From assembly GCA_023228885.1 (NCBI GenBank), contig JALOAJ010000002.1:1-64000 (forward strand): a stretch of 64,000 bases of DNA. Reading direction: 5' to 3'. The DNA comes from Bacillota bacterium (GTDB lineage: Bacteria > Bacillota > Clostridia > Monoglobales > Firm-18). Every line of letters begins with the position of its first letter. The first letter of the stretch is position 1. The notes below the pieces were generated by a model that worked only from the letters and a program-made list of their open reading frames with translations, was not told where the DNA came from and ran no database searches. Below, one piece after another: positions 1-8,964 of the stretch. The translations under genes were made by a program, and so were the position numbers.

Positions 1-1079
1 TATGAATTTCTAATTTTCCTTTTCGCGATGGCGAGTATATCTTCAGAAACTACCAATTCAACAGTTTTTATCTCCTCACCGTTTAAAAACACACTCACCG
101 TGCCATGGCTTTGACCTTGATACACAGGTGCGGTTAAAAAGCTTGGAGTGTTGCACACGACCTTTATTTTATCGTCTTTTTTCGCGGCAAACGCAATATC
201 AGATAGCGAATGCAAAAAAACTTTATCTGTATCCGCACCCATTAGAGGAACAGCTCTTGCATAACCGTTTGCTTTGACCGGAACTTTTAACTTGTAAAGT
301 GAAAAACAGCTATCCATCATTTGTTTATGGTCATTCCAATCGTCCGGTGCGGAAAGCGTAACCGCAATAAGCTTTAAACAATCTTTCGTTGCGGAAGAAA
401 CAAGACACCTGCCGCATTTTTTTGTAAACCCTGTTTTCACCCCGTCCGCACCCTTGTATTGAGATAACAGCTTGTTATGATTAGAAAGGGTGCGCACATT
501 TTCGCCTTCATTAGTGGTCGAATAAATAGTTTTAACCTTTGTTGACACAATTTCGGCAAATGCAGGCATTTCAAGCGCATATCTGGTTATTTGCGCTAAG
601 TCATATGCAGTTGTGTAATGGTTTTCATCGTCCAGCCCATGCGGGTTGGTAAACGAAGTGTTTAAAAGCCCCAAGTCCTTGGCCTTTGATGTCATAAGGT
701 CGGCAAAGCTTTTTGTATCCCCCGATATATGCTCGGCAATGGCAGCCCCCGCATCATTGCCGGAATTTAGCATCAGCCCATACAGTAAATCCCTAAGGCT
801 TATTTTTTCGCCTGCCTTTAGGTAGATGGAAGAACCCTCAATCCCCGCTGATTTACTGCTAACTGTTACGATGTCATCAAGATTACCTTTTTCAATCGCA
901 ACCGCTGCCGTCATTATTTTTGTTGTGCTTGCCATTCCAAGGCGAGCGCCGGAGTTTTTCTCCATCAAAACCCTGCCTGTGTTGGCATCTATCAAGACAG
1001 CGCTTTTTGCGGAAATTGCATATGTTTTTTGGCTGAAAAAAAATAAAATAATGAATAAAAAAGTTAATTTTTTAAACAA
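1..1079 (-). CDS. dacF: D-alanyl-D-alanine carboxypeptidase (DacF/PBP5 type), C-terminus cut by window edge
   Basis: Penicillin-binding protein that trims the terminal D-Ala from peptidoglycan stem peptides outside the membrane. Reading back from a TTG at 1079 gives a signal peptide (KK then a long hydrophobic run, to about residue 22) and the serine-transferase motifs: STTK at residues 51-54 (nucleophile Ser51), SGN at 106-108 and KTG at about 215 (DGVKTGFT). About 359 codons are visible, running into the C-terminal PBP5-type domain, with no stop before the window edge. The TTG start is chosen because GAGGTGA lies 5 nt upstream (1085-1090) and no ATG lies between it and the signal peptide. 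It is the last gene of the lysA-scpAB-gerW run. In Bacillus, DacF-type enzymes act on spore cortex; that role is inferred here. Confidence 0.93.
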   Translation of the reverse strand, partial: MFKKLTFLFIILFFFSQKTYAISAKSAVLIDANTGRVLMEKNSGARLGMASTTKIMTAAVAIEKGNLDDIVTVSSKSAGIEGSSIYLKAGEKISLRDLLYGLMLNSGNDAGAAIAEHISGDTKSFADLMTSKAKDLGLLNTSFTNPHGLDDENHYTTAYDLAQITRYALEMPAFAEIVSTKVKTIYSTTNEGENVRTLSNHNKLLSQYKGADGVKTGFTKKCGRCLVSSATKDCLKLIAVTLSAPDDWNDHKQMMDSCFSLYKLKVPVKANGYARAVPLMGADTDKVFLHSLSDIAFAAKKDDKIKVVCNTPSFLTAPVYQGQSHGTVSVFLNGEEIKTVELVVSEDILAIAKRKIRNS

Positions 1080-1087
1080 AAAAATCA

Positions 1088-1108
1088 CCTCATTTTTAAT
1101 ATATGAGG
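1088..1108 (-). promoter_or_regulatory. Inverted repeat covering the dacF ribosome binding site
   Basis: On the minus strand CCTCAT and ATGAGG are separated by 9 nt; the 3' arm contains the GAGG of the dacF Shine-Dalgarno sequence. A 6-bp stem could hide the site. It is short and may be chance. Confidence 0.3.
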
Positions 1109-1120
1109 CAATTTGTGGTG

Positions 1121-1486
1121 TTAGTCTTTACTTTTGCCAAAAAAAGAACTAATGCCTTTAATCAACTCGGGCATAGAGTCGATAACTTTTTCCAACGCCG
1201 TTTCGGAGTTGACATTTAAAATTTTCACATTTCCCTTTTCAACAATCAAAAATCCAACCGGAGATACGGTAACCCCTCCTCCGCTTCCGCCTGCCACTTG
1301 TTGGTCCTCAATGCTTTCTTCTTTGTTAAGCCCGCCCATTCCAAAACCCAACGAAACCTTGGTAACAGGTATTATGGTAATGTTGTCGGATGTTTCAATG
1401 GGCGTTCCGATTACGGTATTCACATCAATCATTTCACGAATACCTCGCAGCGTTGATGCAAATATATTTTCAAGACCATTTGCCAT
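1121..1486 (-). CDS. gerW: GerW (YtfJ) family sporulation protein
   Basis: 121-residue protein of the YtfJ/GerW family, a spore protein needed for normal germination in Bacillus. Visible family marks are the N-terminal part ending in NTVIGTPIE, the conserved core IIPVTKVSLGFGMGG, a Gly-rich loop (GGSGGGVTVSPVGFLI) and a hydrophobic C-terminal segment with IDSMPELIKG. Length is typical. The ATG at 1486 follows a GGTGGTGAAG site. It lies 17 nt downstream of the DUF2953 gene, the same pairing as ytfI-ytfJ in Bacillus, which supports both calls. Confidence 0.95.
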   Translation of the reverse strand: MANGLENIFASTLRGIREMIDVNTVIGTPIETSDNITIIPVTKVSLGFGMGGLNKEESIEDQQVAGGSGGGVTVSPVGFLIVEKGNVKILNVNSETALEKVIDSMPELIKGISSFFGKSKD

Positions 1487-1503
1487 TTCTTCACCACCGT
1501 TTT

Positions 1504-2082
1504 TTAATATATTTTACTTTGCTTATTATATCTTTCATAAATTGGCATTGCGCGTTTGGCTATATAATATATCTTATAAGGGCGCATTTTAAAAGACGCA
1601 CCAAAAGCCATATTAAAACATTTTTCTGTATAATCCGGGGTTAATGCTATGTTAATTTTATTTTTTATGTTAAGGTATTTATCCACAAATGAAACGGCAG
1701 CTGTTATAACTCCCCATATAGCCCCATTTGCAATACCGGTAGCGGCAGCGTTTGAAAACCCGAATGTAACGCTAAGGTCAATTCTTTCAACAACAAGTTC
1801 TTTTTCAAGTTTTTTTAAAATTAAGATAATGTCCTCTTTTTCGTTTTTTAAAAACGCCTTGATTTGCTTTAAATTTTTAAAAACTTCTTTATAATCAGCC
1901 CCCAAAAGCTTAACGCGCAACCCGCCGTCTTTTGTCTGCTTAGAGGATGAATATACCGTCAGTACGCCTATTTTAACTTTCAGTTTGTTATCGCTGTATT
2001 TAATTTCTATGCGCCACTTGCAAACTGCCATAAAAATCATCAACAGTATTATTATGCATAATGCAGTAAGAAATATCCACAT
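1504..2082 (-). CDS. DUF2953 (YtfI-like) membrane-anchored protein
   Basis: 192 residues. An N-terminal transmembrane segment (about residues 2-22, rich in I, L and M) is followed by a polar domain with the DUF2953 layout: a short beta-rich part (IKYSDNKLKVKIGVLTVY), a lysine-rich helical part, then a conserved hydrophobic helix with the ATGIANGAIWGVITAAV stretch. Function is unknown. In many Firmicutes it sits directly upstream of gerW, as here, so a sporulation link is likely but is an inference from context. Confidence 0.85.
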   Translation of the reverse strand: MWIFLTALCIIILLMIFMAVCKWRIEIKYSDNKLKVKIGVLTVYSSSKQTKDGGLRVKLLGADYKEVFKNLKQIKAFLKNEKEDIILILKKLEKELVVERIDLSVTFGFSNAAATGIANGAIWGVITAAVSFVDKYLNIKNKINIALTPDYTEKCFNMAFGASFKMRPYKIYYIAKRAMPIYERYNKQSKIY

Positions 2083-2115
2083 AATCTCACAATCCCACTT
2101 AATAAATTGCCATGC

Positions 2116-2673
2116 CTAATCTTCGCCCGAACCTAAGGTTGTTTGGCCGTCATCGTCAATAATAAATCCATCTATCGGAGGAAGCGAGGAAATCGACTCT
2201 ATTGCAAAGCTGCGTAAAAAATCGTCTGTGGTGCAAAAAAGCGCAGGTCTGCCGGGTGCGTTTAGCTTTCCCGTTTCCTCAATAAGCCCAATTTCAACCA
2301 ACCGCGTCACCGAATTGTCGCTGTTGACGCCGCGTATTTTTTCTATCGTTGAGCGTGTAACCGGTTGTTTATATGCAACAATTGCAAGCACTTCAAGGGT
2401 TGCGTTTGAAAGCGGATTTCTTTTTTGCGGCGGGACTATTTTTTGAATGTATTCGGAAAATTCATCCTTTGTCGCCATTTGGTATTTGTCCCCGATTTTT
2501 ATAATTTTTATACCTCTTTTTTCGGTATCGTATTTATCTGCCAAACGGGTAATAATCGATTGCAAAGTAGGCTTGTCAATTTTTGTTATGTCAGAAAGCT
2601 TATCAACGGATATGGCATCCCCGGCGGCAAATAAAACTGCCTCTATAATGCCTTCAATCTTATGTATTTCCAA
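2116..2673 (-). CDS. scpB: Segregation and condensation protein B (ScpB)
   Basis: 185-residue winged-helix protein that binds ScpA and, with SMC, forms the bacterial condensin that organises and separates chromosomes. The sequence has the tandem winged-helix pattern and the family stretch ALEVLAIVAYKQPVTRSTIE followed by IRGVNSD. The start is TTG at 2673, three nt after the scpA stop codon, so translation is probably coupled. The 3' end lies 33 nt before the DUF2953 gene. Length is normal. Confidence 0.97.
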   Translation of the reverse strand: MEIHKIEGIIEAVLFAAGDAISVDKLSDITKIDKPTLQSIITRLADKYDTEKRGIKIIKIGDKYQMATKDEFSEYIQKIVPPQKRNPLSNATLEVLAIVAYKQPVTRSTIEKIRGVNSDNSVTRLVEIGLIEETGKLNAPGRPALFCTTDDFLRSFAIESISSLPPIDGFIIDDDGQTTLGSGED

Positions 2674-2676
2674 ACC

Positions 2677-3408
2677 TTAACACTTCCCCTTCACATACCT
2701 AAGTTCGGATTTGCCGTCTTTTTTCATTATTTTTATTCTGTTTAGCTTAATTAACTCTAAAACTGCCAAGAAAGAGGCAACCGCCTCGCTTTTTGTTTTC
2801 ATTCCTTTAAAAATATCGCTAAAGCAAACCCTGTTAAACCGTTTTAGCTTTGACAAAATTGCTTTTACCCTTGAAAATACCGACACCACTTCTTTTCCCG
2901 CAACAGCCTTGAATCGGCTGTTTGAAATAGGACGGCGATATTTTATTCTTTCGGCAACTTCAGAAATAGCGCCGTACAAATGGGATAATTCAACCTGTGA
3001 AAGACTTTCATCAATAAGCATCGGTTGTATATATTCTTGCATTTTGTAAAAAGTAAGCCCTCCCGCAAATTCCCTTTCGCGAAAAAAAAGCGATGCTTGC
3101 TTAAATCGTTTATATTCAATAAGCCTTTGGGCAAGTTCAACTTGCGGGTCATCCTCGTCCGCTGCATCTTCATCATATTTGGGCAGCAGCATTTTTGATT
3201 TAATATAAAGCAAATGCGCCGCAATCACCAAAAATTCGCTTGAAACTTCAATGTCGAAATGTTCCATCTCGGCAAGGTAATCGATATATTGCTCTGTAAT
3301 TTCAAAAATAGGTATGTCGTAAAGACTTAACTTATTTTTGTTTATAAGATGCAGCAATAAATCAAGCGGTCCTTCAAATATTTCAAGCTTAAACGAAATT
3401 TGTTTCAT
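2677..3408 (-). CDS. scpA: Segregation and condensation protein A (ScpA)
   Basis: 243-residue kleisin that closes the SMC ring with ScpB. It opens with the typical SFKLEIFEGPLDLLLHLINK and continues with the SMC-head binding helices (EFLVIAAHLLYIKSKMLLP), an acidic linker (DEDAADEDD) and a C-terminal winged helix with FLAVLELIKLNRI. ATG start with AAAGGAA upstream. It lies between the M50 protease gene and scpB in one transcript. Confidence 0.97.
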   Translation of the reverse strand: MKQISFKLEIFEGPLDLLLHLINKNKLSLYDIPIFEITEQYIDYLAEMEHFDIEVSSEFLVIAAHLLYIKSKMLLPKYDEDAADEDDPQVELAQRLIEYKRFKQASLFFREREFAGGLTFYKMQEYIQPMLIDESLSQVELSHLYGAISEVAERIKYRRPISNSRFKAVAGKEVVSVFSRVKAILSKLKRFNRVCFSDIFKGMKTKSEAVASFLAVLELIKLNRIKIMKKDGKSELRYVKGKC

Positions 3409-3424
3409 TTATCGGCAATTCCTT

Positions 3425-4081
3425 TCAGCCGGGTATTATAAACTCAACCCCTTTAAATATCGCGTTCATAAGGTTTGACACACCGTTTGAAAGCACAGGG
3501 GTTAAAAACCCGGAATAAAGCAGCACTATCATTATTATCATGCCGTATCGCTCATATTGCATGTACTTATAGTAAATTCGGTTTGGTAAAAAAGCGCCTA
3601 AAATTTTCGAGCCGTCAAGGGGCGGAATCGGTAAAAAATTGAACATTGCAATAGCGCAATTATAAACAAACAGCTTTAGTATAAATGTAACATAAAACTT
3701 TTGGGATGTTATATATATGTTGCCTCCTTGCATGACAATAAAACCCGCAAGGTATAACACAAAAGCGCTTATACACGCAAGAATTATATTTGATACCGGT
3801 CCTGCAAGAGCAGTTATCGCCATTCCTTTTTTTGTGTCTTTAAAATATCGTGGGTCAACAGGCACAGGTTTTGCCCAACCGAAGCCAACCGTCAAAAGCA
3901 TAATAAAGCCTATCCAATCAATATGCCTAATAGGGTTTAACGAAAGCCTACCCTGCCTTTTTGCGGTGTTATCCCCCAGCGCAAATGCCGCAAGGCCATG
4001 TGAAAGCTCATGGATTGTAAGCGAAATCAAAAGCGCCGGTATAAGCAATAAAATCTCTGAGATAGAGTTGTTGCGAAGCAA
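3425..4081 (-). CDS. Site-2 protease family (M50) membrane metalloprotease
   Basis: 218-residue multi-pass membrane protein of the YwhC-like M50 group. The zinc motif HELSH is at residues 24-28 inside the first membrane helix, and the second metal motif is FNFLPIPPLDGSKIL at about residues 142-156. These proteases cut within membranes; the substrate here is unknown. The start is TTG at 4081, chosen for the AGGGTGA upstream. It sits 11 nt after lysA and 16 nt before scpA; this M50-scpA-scpB order is common in Clostridia. Confidence 0.93.
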   Translation of the reverse strand: MLRNNSISEILLLIPALLISLTIHELSHGLAAFALGDNTAKRQGRLSLNPIRHIDWIGFIMLLTVGFGWAKPVPVDPRYFKDTKKGMAITALAGPVSNIILACISAFVLYLAGFIVMQGGNIYITSQKFYVTFILKLFVYNCAIAMFNFLPIPPLDGSKILGAFLPNRIYYKYMQYERYGMIIMIVLLYSGFLTPVLSNGVSNLMNAIFKGVEFIIPG

Positions 4082-4092
4082 TAAATCACCCT

Positions 4093-5394
4093 TTACATAA
4101 TATCATTTTTAATAATGTCTTGATAACTTTCCCGAGCAATCGCAAGCTTTGGTTTACCGCCGCTCACCATAACAACAGGCGGACGGGGAATTCTATTGTA
4201 ATTGCTTGCCATAGAGTAATTATAACCGCCGGTGGCCAAAACAGCAATCAAATCTCCGGGCTTGAGGGAAGGCATTTTAATGTTTTTAATTAGCAAATCG
4301 CCCGATTCGCAGCATTTTCCCGCAATTGTGACAATTTTTTTAGGCTTTTCCGTTGGGTTTTCAACCTTTAGAGCATGATATTTAGAACGATATAATATAT
4401 AGCGCGGGTTGTCACTCATACCTCCGTCAACCGAAATGTATGTACGAATGTTGGGAATTTCTTTGACAGAGCCAACAGTATAAACCGTTATGCCTGCCGG
4501 CGCAACTATAGAGCGCCCCGGCTCCATAATTATTTTGGGCAAGCTTATGTTTCTTTCTTTTGTAATTTGCTTAACCGTTTGCGAAATATGGCGAATAAAG
4601 TCGCCGTATGGCACAGGGTTGTCGGTTTTGGTATATTTAATGCCGTATCCGCCCCCCAAATTAAGCTCGGTTATTTCGTTGCCCGTCTTTTCTTTAATGT
4701 CGGCAATAAAATGCATCATTTTTTGAGCTGCAAGCAAAAACGGCTCAATTTCAAAAATCTGAGAGCCAATATGGCAATGAACGCCCTTTACATTTATGCC
4801 TTCCAATGTATAAGCCTTTTTAATAATGTTTTCCGCCTCGCCCGTTTCAAGCGCAACGCCAAATTTAGAATCAATTTGACCTGTGCGAATAAAATCATGC
4901 GTGTGAGCATCCACCCCCGGCTTTATTCTGAAGGATACCGAAATATCCTTGCCTTTTTCTTTTGCAATTTCCCCAAGCATGTCAAGTTCCGTCTCATTAT
5001 CAACTACAATTCTGCCAACATTATTCGTTACCGCAAGCAGCAGCTCGTCCTTCGTCTTATTATTTCCGTGGAAATAAATCTTTTCCATGGGGAAATTCGC
5101 TTTAATAGCGGTGTATAATTCGCCGCCTGAAACAACATCAAGCCCTAAGCCTTCTTCATTTGCAATGCTGCAAATACGCAAGCAACAAAACGCTTTGCTT
5201 GCATACAGCACCAAGCCATTGCCGTTATAGTGCTCATCAAGCGCCTTTTTATACAAACGGCAGTTTTCACGGATTTTGTCCTCATCCATAATATATAGCG
5301 GGGTTTTATATTCCTTTGCAAGTTCAGACACATCCGCTCCGCCTATTGTTAAGATGTTTTTTTCATTTACTCCTAAGCAATCTAATATAAACAA
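4093..5394 (-). CDS. lysA: Diaminopimelate decarboxylase
   Basis: PLP enzyme that makes lysine from meso-diaminopimelate, the last step of lysine synthesis. 433 residues, fold type III: PLP lysine in YASKAF (Lys67), HCHIGSQI, the Gly loop LGGGYGIKY, EPGRSIVAPAG, and the active-site Cys in CCESGDLL. The TTG start at 5394 is preferred because GAGGTGA lies 6 nt upstream (5401-5407). It is first in the operon behind a consensus promoter at 5415-5443. Its link to the cell-division and sporulation genes downstream is positional. Confidence 0.97.
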   Translation of the reverse strand: MFILDCLGVNEKNILTIGGADVSELAKEYKTPLYIMDEDKIRENCRLYKKALDEHYNGNGLVLYASKAFCCLRICSIANEEGLGLDVVSGGELYTAIKANFPMEKIYFHGNNKTKDELLLAVTNNVGRIVVDNETELDMLGEIAKEKGKDISVSFRIKPGVDAHTHDFIRTGQIDSKFGVALETGEAENIIKKAYTLEGINVKGVHCHIGSQIFEIEPFLLAAQKMMHFIADIKEKTGNEITELNLGGGYGIKYTKTDNPVPYGDFIRHISQTVKQITKERNISLPKIIMEPGRSIVAPAGITVYTVGSVKEIPNIRTYISVDGGMSDNPRYILYRSKYHALKVENPTEKPKKIVTIAGKCCESGDLLIKNIKMPSLKPGDLIAVLATGGYNYSMASNYNRIPRPPVVMVSGGKPKLAIARESYQDIIKNDIM

Positions 5395-5414
5395 AAGCTG
5401 TCACCTCAATATAA

Positions 5415-5443
5415 ATTTTAACATATAATAAAAAAAGTGTCAA
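5415..5443 (-). promoter_or_regulatory. Sigma-A promoter of the lysA-dacF operon
   Basis: On the minus strand TTGACA (5443-5438) is followed by a 17-nt spacer and TAAAAT (5420-5415), about 20 nt before the lysA TTG. Perfect -35 and 5/6 -10. It lies between uvrC and lysA, so uvrC and lysA probably have separate transcripts. Confidence 0.8.
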
Positions 5444-5462
5444 ATGTATTAATCAATTTACA

Positions 5463-7283
5463 TTAACCATTATCGTTAAAAAATTGGAATATGTTTTGCG
5501 CTGTTTTTTTGTCAATGCCCTGCACGGACGAAAGCTGCTGCACGCTTGCGGTTTTAATTGAGTTTATTGTTTTAAAATGCTTTAACAACGCCTTTTTCCT
5601 TGCCGGTCCAACCCCTGTTATCTCATCAAGCTGTGATGCTATTGCAGATTTTTTGCGCCGTTTTTTATGGCTTGCCAACGCAAATCTGTGAACCTCATCT
5701 TGCACGGATGTCAGAAACAAAAACAAACTGCTTTGACGGTTTATATCAATAAGATTATCTGCGGTTGTTAAAGCTTTGGTTCTGTGACGGTCATCCTTAA
5801 CCATGCCAAACAAAGGGATTTTTAACTTGAAAAAGTCTAAAATTGGGGCAACTGCATTTACATGCCCCTTCCCCCCGTCAATCAAAATCAAGCCAGGCAA
5901 GGGTGTAAACCCCTTTTCGCCTTCAACACCGTTTGACAATCGCCGATAAAGAACCTCTTTCATACTTTCGTAGTCATTTGCGCCTTCTACCGACCGAATA
6001 TTGAATTTTTTATAATCGCTTTTTTTCGCAACCCCATTTTCGAACACAACACACACGCCCACGCTGTTTGTACCGGATATATTTGAAATGTCGTATGATT
6101 CTATTCTTTTAGGTATTTCATTAAGCCCCAATGTTTCTTTTAATTCAAGCAACAAATTGTTAATTTTTCGTTGAGCCCTGTCGAACTTATCCAAATGATT
6201 GTGCAAATCCTCAACCGCATTGTTTTTCGCCATTTTCACCATCGCAAGCTTTTCTCCCCTTTGCGGAACAACAATTTTTATTGATGCACCGCATTTTTCT
6301 GAAAGCCAGCGCCGAATCAGCTCAATATCTTCGATTTTTTCTTGCAGTATAATTGTTTTGGGTATATAAGTTGAGGTGCCGTAATATTGTTTTATAAAAT
6401 CCGTCAAAATTTCCCCTTTTTCGCCATCTTCCTTGAAAAAATATTTTTCTCTGCCCAGCATTTTGCCTTGCCTTATAAAAAATATTTGTATGCAAAAATC
6501 TTTTTTTTCTTTTGCAACGGCTATAATATCTTGATTTCCGGGGTTTGTTGACACAATTTTTTGTTTTTCGGAAATTTTATCAATAGCAATGATTTTATCC
6601 CTAATCTTTGCCGCCCGCTCAAATTCAAGTTTTTGTGAAGCCTGCTGCATTTGTGTTGTCAACGCTTTGGTAATTTCCCTATGCTTGCCCTCAAGCAACG
6701 AGATTACCTCTTGGAAGTTGCTTTGATATTCCTCTTTTGATATTTTTCCGATGCAAGGAGCGCTGCACTGGTTAATATGATAATTTAAACATGGTCTGGT
6801 TTTGCCTATATCTCGAGGGAGCACTTTTTTACAAGTGCGTATTTTAAATATTTTTTTTGAAATGTCAATGGTTTCTTTAATTATTTCGCTATTTAAATAC
6901 GGACCGAAATATAGCGCACCATCGTTTTCAATCTTTCTGGCAAGCAAAATTCGGGGATATTCCTCATTTACCGTAAGTTTAATATAAGGAAAGTTTTTAT
7001 CGTCTTTTAATAAAATGTTATACTTTGGGGTGTATTTTTTAATTAAATTGCATTCAAGAACCAAAGCTTCAAACTCGGTATCGGTTATTATATACTCAAA
7101 GCGGTCAATATTTTCAATCATCGCCGCAACTTTAGGCGGATGGGATTTACTGCTTTGAAAGTATTGAGATACCCTATTTTTAAGGTTTTTTGCCTTGCCC
7201 ACATATATAACATTGCCCTCTTTATTATACATTATATATACGCCCGGCTCATTGGGCAGCGCTTTTAGCTTTTGTTTAAACAT
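5463..7283 (-). CDS. uvrC: Excinuclease ABC subunit C
   Basis: 606-residue nuclease of nucleotide excision repair that cuts on both sides of a lesion marked by UvrAB. Domains in order: GIY-YIG nuclease (GVYIMYNKEGNVIYVGKAK, residues 14-32), Cys-rich patch (CLNYHINQCSAPCIG), UVR motif about 200-235, RNase H-like C-terminal nuclease (SYDISNISGTNSVG and LILIDGGKGH), and two helix-hairpin-helix motifs at the end (ITGVGPARKKALL). Full length. ATG at 7283 with AAGGAGA upstream. Confidence 0.98.
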   Translation of the reverse strand: MFKQKLKALPNEPGVYIMYNKEGNVIYVGKAKNLKNRVSQYFQSSKSHPPKVAAMIENIDRFEYIITDTEFEALVLECNLIKKYTPKYNILLKDDKNFPYIKLTVNEEYPRILLARKIENDGALYFGPYLNSEIIKETIDISKKIFKIRTCKKVLPRDIGKTRPCLNYHINQCSAPCIGKISKEEYQSNFQEVISLLEGKHREITKALTTQMQQASQKLEFERAAKIRDKIIAIDKISEKQKIVSTNPGNQDIIAVAKEKKDFCIQIFFIRQGKMLGREKYFFKEDGEKGEILTDFIKQYYGTSTYIPKTIILQEKIEDIELIRRWLSEKCGASIKIVVPQRGEKLAMVKMAKNNAVEDLHNHLDKFDRAQRKINNLLLELKETLGLNEIPKRIESYDISNISGTNSVGVCVVFENGVAKKSDYKKFNIRSVEGANDYESMKEVLYRRLSNGVEGEKGFTPLPGLILIDGGKGHVNAVAPILDFFKLKIPLFGMVKDDRHRTKALTTADNLIDINRQSSLFLFLTSVQDEVHRFALASHKKRRKKSAIASQLDEITGVGPARKKALLKHFKTINSIKTASVQQLSSVQGIDKKTAQNIFQFFNDNG

Positions 7284-7349
7284 GATTTTCTCCTTGGTAC
7301 GCGATATTAAAGGAAATATAAAAATAGCCCTGTTTTATATACATACCAA

Positions 7350-7387
7350 CTTGTTACCAATACGGGCTTGCCCGGCTTGGTAACAAG
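7350..7387. repeat. Long two-part inverted repeat between HPr and uvrC
   Basis: CTTGTTACCAA (7350-7360) pairs with TTGGTAACAAG (7377-7387); inside it CGGGC (7363-7367) pairs with GCCCG (7370-7374) around a 2-nt loop. A 16-bp stem with one small 2x2 internal loop. No clear U-run follows on either strand, so it is not a standard terminator. It lies about 70 nt upstream of uvrC and could be an operator, attenuator or weak terminator. The rest of the 219-nt gap (7284-7502) holds nothing else I can name. Confidence 0.5.
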
Positions 7388-7502
7388 AACAATTTGCAAA
7401 GCTAATTACTTAGCAGGTATTAATAACAACAGAACTATATAATGTTAGGTTTGTTTTAAAAAACTAAATTTACAGGCAGCATTTGCCGCAAAACTTTATA
7501 AA

Positions 7503-7766
7503 CTACTCGGCAAAGTTGGAGGAAATGAGTTCCACAAGAGCATTTACGGCTTGTTCTTCGTCCGGGCCTTCGGCAAGAATAGTGATGGTAATTCCGCGTG
7601 TTATTCCAAGCGAAAGCACGCCAAGAAGGCTTTTGGCATTCACCCTGCGTTCTTCCTTTTCGACCCAAATGCCCGATTTAAATTCATTTGCTTTTTGGAT
7701 AAAAAAGGTTGCGGGTCTTGCATGTAGCCCAACTTGATTGCTAACAAGCACCTCTTTAGAAAACAT
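7503..7766 (-). CDS. ptsH: HPr family phosphocarrier protein
   Basis: 87-residue HPr of the sugar phosphotransferase system. His15, which carries the phosphate from enzyme I, is present in VGLHARPA, and Ser46, the site of regulatory phosphorylation by HPr kinase, is present in NAKSLLGVLSLG. Having both makes it a true HPr rather than Crh, which lacks His15. No enzyme I gene is adjacent. ATG at 7766 with GGGGGAGAG 5 nt upstream and its own promoter. Confidence 0.93.
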   Translation of the reverse strand: MFSKEVLVSNQVGLHARPATFFIQKANEFKSGIWVEKEERRVNAKSLLGVLSLGITRGITITILAEGPDEEQAVNALVELISSNFAE

Positions 7767-7816
7767 ATTATCTCTCCCCCGTTATTCAAACATTAAATTT
7801 TCCCTACTGCTACTAT

Positions 7817-7825
7817 ATTATAGCA
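7817..7825 (-). promoter_or_regulatory. Extended -10 promoter of the HPr gene
   Basis: Minus strand reads TGCTATAAT, about 50 nt before the HPr ATG. A TTGACT lies at 7850-7845 but is 22 nt away, too far for a normal -35, so the extended -10 probably does the work. Confidence 0.6.
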
Positions 7826-7887
7826 TACTAAACTTCTTTCATAAAGTCAATATTTTTTTATGATTTTGTTGTAAAGCGACCGAACTT

Positions 7888-8850
7888 TTACATATCCAAG
7901 AAAAACTGCATGGTTTTTACAGCAAAATTCGGCAAACCTTCATGCCCAAAATCGGGGTATATAGCAACATCCTTGGGTGATGTTATATTATTATATGCGG
8001 CAAATTGTGTTGAAGGCGGGCATATTGTGTCCATAAGCCCGGTTCCCATTAAAACCTGCGCCTTTATTCTTTTGGAAATATTTTTAACATCTATGTAGCC
8101 AAGGCGGTTGAATATTTCGTGCTCTCGCTCGTGGCAAGGGTCAAATTGTCTAAAATATGTGCGTATCTCTTCATAAGCGCCAACTGCCAAATCCATTTCC
8201 CAAACACGCTTGTAATCAGACAAAAAGGGTATTGCGGGCGCAATTTTTCTGATTCTTGGCTCCAAAGCCGCACAGGCAATTGTAAGCCCCCCGCCTTGTG
8301 AGCCCCCTTTTGCAGCAACCCTTTTTTCATCCACCTCCGGAAAATCCATAACAATTTTGGCAAGCTGCGCGGTATCCAAAAAAATGTGCCTAAAAAGCAA
8401 ATCATGCGGGTTATCGCTCGAAAGACCGCGAATGATGTGGCCTCTATGCGTATTGCCTATAACGCCGCCAACATCTTCAGATTCACCCGCTTGCCCGCGG
8501 CAATCAAGCGCTGCAACACAAAAACCTTGCCCGGCATATGTAAGAAGGCTGTCCCAATCAGCAGACCTTCCGGTATATCCGTGAAATTCCAAAACAGCGG
8601 GAGCAGGCTTAGCGATAAACTTGGGTCGTGCAAACTTTGCATGCACTCGCGCTCCTTTAACGCCGGTAAAATAAAGGTCAAAGCACTCTACTGTCGGAAA
8701 CTTATAACCAAGCGGCACTAACTCAACTTCCGCAGTTATTTTATTCATTTCTTCAAGAGCCAAATCCCAGTATTGATCTATATCTGACGGGCAGGGGTTT
8801 ATACCTGTGTATTCCCTTAACTTTGCAAGAGGCATATCGACAAGCGGCAT
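7888..8850 (-). CDS. Acetylxylan esterase / cephalosporin-C deacetylase family
   Basis: 320-residue alpha/beta-hydrolase of the AXE1 family (carbohydrate esterase family 7), which removes acetyl groups from short xylo-oligosaccharides and similar esters. Motifs: VLEFHGYTG, nucleophile elbow GGSQGGG, acid in GTGLMDTICPPST and the catalytic His in DFGHEGLP near the C-terminus. Full family length and no signal peptide, so it would act in the cytoplasm on imported sugars. No other carbohydrate gene is nearby except the general PTS carrier HPr. ATG with AAAGGATG upstream. Confidence 0.92.
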   Translation of the reverse strand: MPLVDMPLAKLREYTGINPCPSDIDQYWDLALEEMNKITAEVELVPLGYKFPTVECFDLYFTGVKGARVHAKFARPKFIAKPAPAVLEFHGYTGRSADWDSLLTYAGQGFCVAALDCRGQAGESEDVGGVIGNTHRGHIIRGLSSDNPHDLLFRHIFLDTAQLAKIVMDFPEVDEKRVAAKGGSQGGGLTIACAALEPRIRKIAPAIPFLSDYKRVWEMDLAVGAYEEIRTYFRQFDPCHEREHEIFNRLGYIDVKNISKRIKAQVLMGTGLMDTICPPSTQFAAYNNITSPKDVAIYPDFGHEGLPNFAVKTMQFFLDM

Positions 8851-8964
8851 TTTAAAACATCCTTTTCTTAAATTTTTAACATGGTGCCCAATGAGTTTGA
8901 TGCACCTTATACTTTATCAAATCAAAAGCAATTTTAACACCATTAATAATTTTTGTCAAGCTTT

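Noticed and set aside
826..1152. Plus-strand ORF of 108 codons
   Set aside because: Lies antisense to dacF, no ribosome binding site or family resemblance; the minus frame shows clear PBP motifs.
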